The position numbers and the translations under genes are program-made. 5,496 nt of DNA from Frondihabitans sp. GTDB lineage: Bacteria > Actinomycetota > Actinomycetes > Actinomycetales > Microbacteriaceae. This document shows, in pieces, positions 1 through 5,487 of this stretch. The DNA lies in assembly GCA_025464735.1 (NCBI GenBank), contig JAODMX010000213.1, forward strand, positions 1 through 5,496, written 5' to 3'. Below the pieces are notes generated by a model. The model ran no database searches and had not been told where the DNA came from. It worked only from the letters and a program-made list of their open reading frames with translations. The stretch's first letter is position 1, and the number at the start of each line of letters is the position of its first letter.

Positions 1-439
1 CCGACGCGAGGTAGGCGGTAGCCCGGTCGCGAATCGCGCGAAGTCCGGTGTCGAAGCTGATGCCGCGCGCGCCCTTGCGGCTGAACTTGATGCCGTTGTA
101 GGTCGCGGGATTGTGCGATGCGGTGAACATGGCGGCCGGCGCGTTCAGGTGCCCGGACGCGAAATAGGATTCGTCGGTCGAGCAGAGTCCTATCGAGACG
201 ACGTTCGCACCGCGCGCCTGGGCACCGACGGCGAACGCGGCGGCGAACTCCGGGGACGAATCGCGCATGTCGTAGCCGACCACGACATCCATTCCCGCCG
301 CGTCGACCTCATCGACGAACGCAGCAGAGAGCGCCGTGACCACCTCCTCGGTGAGCTGCGAGCCCACCAGGCCTCGCACGTCATAGGCCTTGACGAACGG
401 CACGAGATCGATGGGACCGGTTGAGGGAGCAGCATTCAT
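1..439 (-). CDS. manB: Phosphomannomutase/phosphoglucomutase, N-terminal part (runs off left edge)
   Basis: This is an alpha-D-phosphohexomutase. The family interconverts hexose 6-phosphate and hexose 1-phosphate in the cytosol, and the mannose product feeds GDP-mannose synthesis. Only the first 146 residues lie in the window; members are usually about 450-480 residues long, so roughly two thirds is missing to the left. Seen directly: KAYDVRG at residues 17-23, the usual N-terminal signature; VGYDMRDSSPEF at 54-65; and TASHNPATYNGIKFS at 106-120. The last contains the active-site serine Ser108, which carries the phosphate during catalysis. The preceding STDESYFASG (87-96) is close to the common TDLLYFASG, with ES in place of the usual hydrophobic pair. 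The ATG at 439-437 is chosen because the conserved N-terminus begins soon after it. It lies 24 bases after the DUF3499 stop, so the two are probably co-transcribed. The symbol is by family and context; substrate preference (mannose or glucose) cannot be read from this fragment. Confidence 0.95.
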   Translation of the reverse strand, partial: MNAAPSTGPIDLVPFVKAYDVRGLVGSQLTEEVVTALSAAFVDEVDAAGMDVVVGYDMRDSSPEFAAAFAVGAQARGANVVSIGLCSTDESYFASGHLNAPAAMFTASHNPATYNGIKFSRKGARGISFDTGLRAIRDRATAYLAS

Positions 440-463
440 ACCCAAAACCTACCGTGGGTCTCC
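440..463 (-). promoter_or_regulatory. Spacer before manB: weak ribosome site or TAnnnT -10 element
   Basis: Read on the minus strand, the 24-base gap between the DUF3499 stop and the manB start ends in GGTAGGTTTTGGGT before the ATG. GGTAGG, 8 bases upstream, could be a weak Shine-Dalgarno sequence. TAGGTT (451-446) also fits the actinobacterial -10 pattern TAnnnT and sits 6 bases before the ATG, where a leaderless transcript would begin. No convincing -35 is visible. The two readings cannot be separated from sequence alone. Confidence 0.35.
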
Positions 464-673
464 CTACGAGGCGCCCAGCGAGACGTGCCTCACGACCTGC
501 CACCCCTGCGGTACCGAGAGCCGATCGGCGTGCTTTTCGCACAGATCGTGGCTGTGCGGTTCCGCGCTGCGGCTGAGGGGACCGAGCACGGCCATCGAAT
601 CCGCGTACACCCAGGTGAGGGTGGACACCGCGTCGTTCGTACAGGCGACTTTGCTACACGGTCTTCCGTCCAT
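464..673 (-). CDS. DUF3499 family small zinc-ribbon-like protein
   Basis: A 69-residue protein that I recognise as the DUF3499 family, small proteins largely confined to actinobacteria with no established function. Seen directly: RPCSKVAC at residues 4-11, the family core VYADSMAVLGPL at 22-33, EPHSHDLCEKH at 38-48, and the ending VPQGWQVVRH at 54-63. Cys6, Cys11, Cys45 and His48 (with His40 and His42 nearby) form a CX4C...CX2H arrangement suggestive of one bound zinc; metal binding is inference. The frame stays open upstream to an ATG at 757, but that would overlap the divergent gene's start. The family begins just before the first cysteine, so the ATG at 673-671 is preferred. The sequence AGGGTGG lies 6 bases before it. 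There are no membrane segments or signal peptide. It lies directly upstream of manB, as in mycobacteria, which suggests a link with mannose metabolism or envelope assembly. Confidence 0.92.
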   Translation of the reverse strand: MDGRPCSKVACTNDAVSTLTWVYADSMAVLGPLSRSAEPHSHDLCEKHADRLSVPQGWQVVRHVSLGAS

Positions 674-688
674 TTGATTCCACCCTAA

Positions 689-704
689 CGATCGGGCCCG
701 ATCG
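689..704. repeat. Perfect 16-bp palindrome, candidate operator
   Basis: CGATCGGGCCCGATCG reads the same on both strands over all 16 bases. The flanking bases (A on both sides) do not extend the symmetry. It lies in the middle of the divergent gap, overlapping where the -35 of the rightward promoter and the spacer of the leftward promoter would fall. That is a suitable place for a dimeric repressor. No known operator consensus is recognised, and there is no T-rich tail that would make it a terminator. Confidence 0.45.
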
Positions 705-723
705 AAGTCGAAGCCTCGCCGGA

Positions 724-729
724 TAGAAT
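724..729 (+). promoter_or_regulatory. -10 element for probable leaderless transcript
   Basis: TAGAAT matches five of six bases of TATAAT and the actinobacterial TAnnnT pattern. It ends 6 bases before the ATG at 736, so transcription would begin at or next to the A of the start codon. No good Shine-Dalgarno sequence precedes the ATG, which supports leaderless translation. The -35 region is weak. Confidence 0.55.
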
Positions 730-735
730 CTCTCA

Positions 736-1173
736 ATGGCCCGACAGAGAAGTTCACATACCTCGGCGCGGGCGGGCTCGCGCGATCGTCACGGTCGCGG
801 CATCCGCTCGGCCGTCACGGGGCCGCACCTACCACTCCTTCACACACGCGCCGACGTGTTCGACATGACGGTCGCCTCGACCGCCGAATATCTCAAAGAC
901 ATGTGGCCGGATGAATTGGCCGCTGTCACCTTTGAAGTGGCCGGGCTTCCCAGCGAGGTCGACACTGCGAGCGGGATCGCACGGTGGCACGTGTTGGCGC
1001 CGGAGCGGCGGGTCATCCTGTTCCGGCTCCCCATAGAACGACTTGCGCGACTGCACCGCCACGACGAGCTTCACCGCCGCATGCTCATCGAGAGTTGCGT
1101 GTTCCGCGCCGTCGCGGAACTGCTCGGCAAGGACCCGTGGGATCTCGCGCCGGAGCGCTTCCGGCACCTCTAG
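736..1173 (+). CDS. Metallopeptidase family (zincin-like) protein lacking HExxH
   Basis: A 145-residue soluble protein matching the 'metallopeptidase family protein' (zincin-like) encoded beside DUF3499 and manB in actinobacteria, as Rv3259 is in M. tuberculosis. Seen directly: a basic N-terminus; RDRHGRGIR at residues 16-24, a signature of this group; the core strand RVILFRLPIER at 92-102; and the C-terminal helix VAELLGKDPWDLAPE at 126-140. In catalytic relatives HExxH falls at the start of that helix. Here the matching residues appear to be IESCV (118-122), keeping the glutamate but neither histidine, so peptidase activity is doubtful. There is no signal peptide or membrane segment. The ATG at 736 is chosen for its position before the RDRHGRG motif and after a -10 element. 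It is the only plus-strand gene among minus-strand neighbours, and its stop overlaps the DUF5719 stop on the other strand. Function is unknown; the family call rests on recalled motifs. Confidence 0.88.
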   Translation: MARQRSSHTSARAGSRDRHGRGIRSAVTGPHLPLLHTRADVFDMTVASTAEYLKDMWPDELAAVTFEVAGLPSEVDTASGIARWHVLAPERRVILFRLPIERLARLHRHDELHRRMLIESCVFRAVAELLGKDPWDLAPERFRHL

Positions 1174-2663
1174 GGGTAGACCCTGATCGGACGCGATGCC
1201 GGGGCCGATGGGCTGACGGAGTACGCCGAGAGCTGTCCGTCGCCGAGATAGCTCACCGCGAGGGCGAGTCGGTCGAAGCCGCTGAGGGTGTAGGTCTGCG
1301 AGGCCACCACCGGTTGGGCGACCGCCCGCCCGGCCGGGACCGTCACCGTGATCGGTGCGTCGCTGCCGGACTCGAGCGTCACTGTCGCCGGTTTGCGCGT
1401 GGCGTTGTCGAGGTGGAGCACCGGCGACGGACCCGGCGCAACAGCCACGAGCGCCTGCCGGTCGAGAGGCGTCGCGGCGGCGAGCCAGGCGAAGTCGGTC
1501 TGGCCCGTGGTTCCGACGGTCGACACCCGTGCCCCCGCGACGAGCGGCTGGTCACTGGCGATGGACACCGAATAGTTGCCCTCGGGAAACGAGTCGAGCG
1601 GCACGTCGGTGACGACTCCGGCCGCGACGACGACGCTCACCGTCGTTCCCGTGCCGGTGCCGCTCTCTGGCGTCACGCTGATCTCTGTGTGCGCTGCCTT
1701 CGCACCGGGCACCAGCAGGCGGATGACGGTGCGAAGGTCCGCAAAGCCCGGCTCCGCCTCGCGCGCGGTCAGCGCGGCGGAACCCGCAACGACGACGCCG
1801 GGGATCACGTTGAGCCGCGACGGACCGCTTGCGGCGCCGACGATGTCGACTCCCCCCGGCTCGAGCGTGCGCACCGTCGACTGCTGCAGGTTGGCGACGA
1901 CCTGGCCCCCCCGACTCTGCACGCGCACGACCGGCGAGGCGGCGCCCGGGGCGAAGCCGGCAAGGGAGAACACGCGCTGCCCTCCGGCCGCGACCACGAT
2001 GCCGGCGCTGCCCGCCGCCGAGACGGTGCCCGCCTCCGAATACAGGCTCAGGGAAACGGTCGCGTTGACGTTGCTCGGATTGCTGATCGTCAGGAGGGTC
2101 GTCCTGCCGGTATCGGTGGCGCCGCCGACCAGCCAGCTGTCGCTCGTGCCCTCGGAGCACTCCGTGGCCGCGAACCCGACCAGGTCACCGACCGCCACCG
2201 TCTGCGACTGGCTGCCCGCCAGAAGCGGCGGTTTCGTCGCCTGCTGCGCGGCGGGCGCGAGCGTCAGAACGCTGGGCGCGACGCCCGAGTTGTTGTCGGT
2301 CGTCGACAGCGCGGACGATTCGGCCCTGCCCGCTGTCTGCCCGTAACGCACCGTTGGATGGCCGACCGAGGTCACCGCCGTCGCAATCTGCCCGGCGTCA
2401 TTGCCGAGTTTCAGGATGGGTCCAGGGCAGACCCGCTGCTGCCCCGCCGGAACGGGCACCACGACGGTCGAGGGCGGAGTGACCGTGTGCGAGGGCAGCG
2501 GAAGCCAGGCCGCGGCCGCGATCGTCACAGCGGCCACGACGGTGCCGATCGTTCCCGCCACGATTCTGGCGCTGACGATGATCGCCCCGCGCGCACCCTT
2601 CTTCGCCGGTCCTTCGTCGACCGCCTCGGGGATCTCCTCTGGTTCGGATACCGGATCAGTCAT
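1170..2663 (-). CDS. DUF5719 family membrane-anchored exported protein
   Basis: A 497-residue protein that I recognise as the actinobacterial DUF5719 family, whose function is not established. Residues 1-20 are acidic, followed by KKGARG (21-26) and one hydrophobic helix at about 27-53. This predicts a short cytoplasmic tail and an anchored outer part of about 440 residues. The outer part is rich in Val, Thr, Ser, Gly and Ala, as in beta-sandwich proteins. Three stretches (about 190-265, 313-382 and 415-482) share a common plan and may be repeated Ig-like units. Only two cysteines occur, Cys79 (RVCPGP) and Cys169 (ATECSEG), both outside, so a disulfide is possible. No catalytic motif is recognised. 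The start overlaps the end of the glycosyltransferase gene by 8 bases (ATGACTGA) and has AAGAGG 6 bases upstream, so the two are probably translationally coupled. A role in assembling or holding a surface polymer is inference from context. Confidence 0.88.
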   Translation of the reverse strand: MTDPVSEPEEIPEAVDEGPAKKGARGAIIVSARIVAGTIGTVVAAVTIAAAAWLPLPSHTVTPPSTVVVPVPAGQQRVCPGPILKLGNDAGQIATAVTSVGHPTVRYGQTAGRAESSALSTTDNNSGVAPSVLTLAPAAQQATKPPLLAGSQSQTVAVGDLVGFAATECSEGTSDSWLVGGATDTGRTTLLTISNPSNVNATVSLSLYSEAGTVSAAGSAGIVVAAGGQRVFSLAGFAPGAASPVVRVQSRGGQVVANLQQSTVRTLEPGGVDIVGAASGPSRLNVIPGVVVAGSAALTAREAEPGFADLRTVIRLLVPGAKAAHTEISVTPESGTGTGTTVSVVVAAGVVTDVPLDSFPEGNYSVSIASDQPLVAGARVSTVGTTGQTDFAWLAAATPLDRQALVAVAPGPSPVLHLDNATRKPATVTLESGSDAPITVTVPAGRAVAQPVVASQTYTLSGFDRLALAVSYLGDGQLSAYSVSPSAPASRPIRVYP

Positions 2664-5487
2664 GATCGTCCTCTTCGAAGGTGCTGGCAGGTTCGCCGAG
2701 CACGGAACCGCTCACGGCCGTGCGCCGACGCCGCCGTGCCGTGGGAACCCCGAGCAGCAGGGTGAGCCCGAAGACGATGGCTTGACCGAGCAGGATGCCC
2801 GCGCCGAGGGGCGTTCCCGTGTTGCCGACGGGAGCCGCGGCATCCGCACTGGGGAGCCCCTGGTAGCGCCAGAGCAAACCGTTCCCGGTATCGCCGACCG
2901 GGGTGAACAGCGGGTTGCTGTCGAGCGCCTCGGAAGTGCGCGCGTAGAGCGCACTCGACGTGTTGGCCGGTGACAGCAACACAAAGGCGATCGACAGGCG
3001 GGAGAGGTCGGATGCCGCATCGTAGCCGCTGCGCGAGGCCAGGTTGCCCGTCATCCTGGCGAGCGTGCGCTCTTCCGAGCTCAGTGTCGTCGCGGTCGCC
3101 GCGAGTGTGGAACGGTCGTCGAGTGTGGTGCCGTTACCGCGCTCGAGGGTGGCCAGGAGGCTGCCACTCGGTTGCGCGGCCAGCACGAGGGTGCCGATGC
3201 GCGAGTGCTGGTCCGCCTGTGCCGTGACGACGGCGGGCACGATCCGCCCCCCGGCCTGCACGCTCGCGGTGTGGAGGTACATCGTGCCCAGCAGGGGCAG
3301 CGCGAGAAGGATCGAGGTGACGCCGGCGAGCATGCCGAGCGGCATGGAGGCGCGCCCGAGCGCGTCGAGTCCGACCAGGACGCTTCCGAGGAGCCCGAAC
3401 CAGAACAGGCTGAGCCCGGCACCCGCCCAGATCGGTGCGGCTGAGGCGCCGTGACCGGCGACTTCGATGTGGCTGCCGATCACGGCGGTGACGAAGCCGA
3501 GCAGGGCGATGACCATGGAGGGGATCGCCCGTCTCGATCCTGGCAGGAAGAGCGCGAGGATGGCGAGGATCCCGATGGGCGCAAGCAGCACCGCCACCAC
3601 AATGACAGAACCCGTCGCCGGCAGGGAGAGGTTGCGCAGCGCAGCCGTCCAGCCGTGCAAACCGACGCCGGCATCGGCGAGGGCGAGGTGAAGACCTGAG
3701 GTCTGGCCGCCCGCGGTCGGGACGCCCGGTTCCGCGAGCAGCGCGAGGGGATTGCCCCTCAGCACCTGCTGCGCCACGAGAGGCGCGAAGAGCGCGAGCG
3801 CGGGGATGGGAATGCCGATCAGGCGGTGGGTGCTCTTCGGTCGCGCCGCCATCCAGGCCAGCCAGCACAGCAGCAGCGCCGGTACGAGGATCGGAGCCGA
3901 GGCGGCGGTCGCCGCGAACAGAAGCGCGGCTCCCGCCGACGCCGCCCACGACCGTGAAGCGGAAAGCCCAGCGAGCACCAGCCACGGGAGCAGAAGGTGC
4001 GCGATCACGGCCCCGAGGTGACCGGCGGAGAGCGATCCGAGGAGCGGCGGCGCGATCGCCCACAGGACTGCCGCGAGCGCGGGAAGCACCGGTTTCGTCG
4101 TGAGACGTCTCGCCGCGAACCAGGCGCCGAGCGCGGCCAGCGGCAGGGAGAGCAGGTAGAGCAGCACGATGCTGAACGACGGCGACCAGAACGTGAGGGA
4201 TCCGAGCACCGCGAGCACGTAGGCGAAGGGATCGGATGCCCCGACGAAGCCGACGCCTATCTCGCGCCACCCGTACCCGACGTGCGACCACAGCTCGCCG
4301 ACGGTGCCGCTGAGCGGCGCCATGGTGCCGCCGACGATGGTGGAGGCTCCAAGGAGCGGTCCGTACGAGATCACGCCGAGGATTGCCACAACCAGCACGA
4401 CCCAGAGGCCGCCGTGGGTGACGAAACCCGCCGTGCTCGACCGGGCCGTCGTGACCCCGGTGCCCACGACTGCGGCCTGTTCGCGCCGTTGCCTGCGGTG
4501 CTCACGGACCTCGGCTGGCGGCATCCTGAGCGGGGCGATGGATGCCCAGCTCAGCTTGCGGTTCACGCGGAGGTTGCGGCGAGCCTGACCCACGCCGCTC
4601 CCGCCGAAGGCCGTTGCGAACGCGGTCGAGAATTCGCCGCCGACCGCCGCCGGCCGTTTCGCGATCACCTGGCCGATCGCGCGCAGGATTGCGAGCGGCA
4701 GGAGCGATAGCCAGTGGAAGGGAAGCGCTCCCCCGGGGGAGTAGACGAGCCGCCGGTGAAGCTGTGCCGCCCGCGCGATCCGCACGCGACGGCGATCTGG
4801 CACGGATCTCCTGCCGAACAGTTCGGGCCCGCCGGCGGTCGCAACCTTGGCACCGGGAACCACGACGACGCGGAAGCCGGCAAGACGCGCCCTGATCGAG
4901 AAATCGAGGGAGGCGTCGATGCTCGGCAGACCGGGGTCGAAGCCGCCGAGGGCGGTCCAGAGCGAGCGGCGCACGAGCATGCCTCCCGCCGCGACGCCAA
5001 GCACATCGTCCTGCACGTCGTGCTGGGCCTGGTCGAGTTCCCCCTCGACCAGCGCGAGCGACGCGCCGAACCGAGTGATCGTCTCACCGAATTCGGCGAT
5101 GACATCGGGCTGCTCCCACCGCATGAGCTTCGGGCCGGCGATCGCCACAGATGGCGCGATCTCGACCGCGCCAAGCAGCTGCTCGAGCGCGGTGGGGGCC
5201 GGCGCGTTGTCGTGGGCAAGCAGCCAGAGCCACTCATTGTCGGATGCCGGAGGGGCCGCGACCTGGAGCGCCCGCGCGACCGCACTACCGAACGGGCCAC
5301 CGGGCGCGGACACCAGCTGAGTGGGACCGGACGCGGCGAGCAGCTCCGAGCTGTCATCGGTCGAGCCCGCGTCAACCGCGATCACCGCATCGGGCCGGCG
5401 CGTCTGCCGAGCGAGGCCGGAGAGCGTACGCTCAAGGTACGCCGCCCCCGAGCGGGCAAAGAGAATCGCAGTGACTCTCGCTTGCAT
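2656..5487 (-). CDS. Family 2 glycosyltransferase fused to a large multi-pass membrane region
   Basis: A 943-residue membrane protein. Residues 1 to about 250 form a family 2 (GT-A) glycosyltransferase domain. It shows VTAILFARSGAAYLERTL (5-22); AVDAGSTDDS (37-46), the nucleotide-sugar binding part; LLAHDNAPAP (89-98) at the usual DxD position; and GGFDPGLPSIDASLDFSIR (181-199), the acceptor/base region. A basic linker (about 301-336) leads to a membrane half with roughly 10-13 helices, for example 361-380, 421-457, 465-485, 489-507, 515-548, 555-575, 625-648, 655-672, 684-706 and 716-737. A soluble stretch of about 155 residues (738-893) follows, probably outside the membrane, then a last helix (894-914), an RRRRR cluster and an acidic tail. 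The family would use a nucleotide sugar at the inner membrane face, probably for a cell-envelope glycan; donor and acceptor are unknown. The ATG at 5487 is a minimal start: the frame stays open to the window edge and no ribosome site is visible, so the true start may lie further right. Confidence 0.9.
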   Translation of the reverse strand: MQARVTAILFARSGAAYLERTLSGLARQTRRPDAVIAVDAGSTDDSSELLAASGPTQLVSAPGGPFGSAVARALQVAAPPASDNEWLWLLAHDNAPAPTALEQLLGAVEIAPSVAIAGPKLMRWEQPDVIAEFGETITRFGASLALVEGELDQAQHDVQDDVLGVAAGGMLVRRSLWTALGGFDPGLPSIDASLDFSIRARLAGFRVVVVPGAKVATAGGPELFGRRSVPDRRRVRIARAAQLHRRLVYSPGGALPFHWLSLLPLAILRAIGQVIAKRPAAVGGEFSTAFATAFGGSGVGQARRNLRVNRKLSWASIAPLRMPPAEVREHRRQRREQAAVVGTGVTTARSSTAGFVTHGGLWVVLVVAILGVISYGPLLGASTIVGGTMAPLSGTVGELWSHVGYGWREIGVGFVGASDPFAYVLAVLGSLTFWSPSFSIVLLYLLSLPLAALGAWFAARRLTTKPVLPALAAVLWAIAPPLLGSLSAGHLGAVIAHLLLPWLVLAGLSASRSWAASAGAALLFAATAASAPILVPALLLCWLAWMAARPKSTHRLIGIPIPALALFAPLVAQQVLRGNPLALLAEPGVPTAGGQTSGLHLALADAGVGLHGWTAALRNLSLPATGSVIVVAVLLAPIGILAILALFLPGSRRAIPSMVIALLGFVTAVIGSHIEVAGHGASAAPIWAGAGLSLFWFGLLGSVLVGLDALGRASMPLGMLAGVTSILLALPLLGTMYLHTASVQAGGRIVPAVVTAQADQHSRIGTLVLAAQPSGSLLATLERGNGTTLDDRSTLAATATTLSSEERTLARMTGNLASRSGYDAASDLSRLSIAFVLLSPANTSSALYARTSEALDSNPLFTPVGDTGNGLLWRYQGLPSADAAAPVGNTGTPLGAGILLGQAIVFGLTLLLGVPTARRRRRTAVSGSVLGEPASTFEEDDHD
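2670..2675 (-). promoter_or_regulatory. Shine-Dalgarno site of the DUF5719 gene, inside the glycosyltransferase gene
   Basis: AAGAGG on the minus strand, 6 bases before the ATG at 2663-2661, is the clearest ribosome site in the window. It lies within the last codons of the glycosyltransferase gene, which encode an acidic EEDDHD tail, and it fixes the start of the DUF5719 frame. Confidence 0.7.

Larger units (their letters stand above)
674..735. promoter_or_regulatory. Divergent intergenic promoter region
   Basis: These 62 bases separate the start codons of the minus-strand DUF3499 gene and the plus-strand metallopeptidase-like gene, so they should hold promoters for both. Rightward: TAGAAT at 724-729. 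Leftward: AGGGTGG just before the DUF3499 ATG, which contains TAGGGT (687-682), 8 bases from the ATG. That element could serve as a -10 or as a ribosome site. A perfect palindrome sits between them. No strong -35 is visible in either direction. Confidence 0.55.

Noticed and set aside
113..435. Short frames on both strands over the manB region
   Set aside because: The manB frame, open from 439 to the left edge, carries clear family motifs including the TASHNP active site; the others are shadows.
674..757. Upstream ATG (757) extending DUF3499 by 28 residues
   Set aside because: It would overlap the divergent gene's start and promoter, the extension resembles nothing in the family, and the family begins just before the first cysteine.
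1172..1184. AGGG/CCCT inverted repeat near the convergent stops as a terminator
   Set aside because: Only a 4-base stem, no T tract, and it lies within the DUF5719 coding sequence; too weak to call.
1906..1912. Run of seven C as a possible frameshift or phase-variation tract
   Set aside because: The DUF5719 frame reads through it without interruption (Arg-Gly-Gly-Gln), and runs of this length are expected in GC-rich DNA.
2654..2667. GATCA...TGATC inverted repeat around the DUF5719 start
   Set aside because: A 5-base stem with a 4-base loop made of codons needed by both overlapping genes; no evidence that it acts as a regulatory hairpin.
984..2765. 593-codon open frame on the plus strand, opposite DUF5719
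   Set aside because: It is longer than the gene it shadows, but its product is arginine-, glycine- and histidine-rich with no hydrophobic core or motif. It overlaps the end of the metallopeptidase gene in another frame and is typical antisense openness in high-GC DNA.
3134..4291. 385-codon frame on the minus strand within the glycosyltransferase gene
   Set aside because: Extreme arginine content, no domain pattern, and it lies wholly inside a well-supported gene in a different frame.
3997..4710. 237-codon frame on the plus strand opposite the glycosyltransferase
   Set aside because: Highly charged, low-complexity product with no recognisable motif; a shadow of the minus-strand gene.
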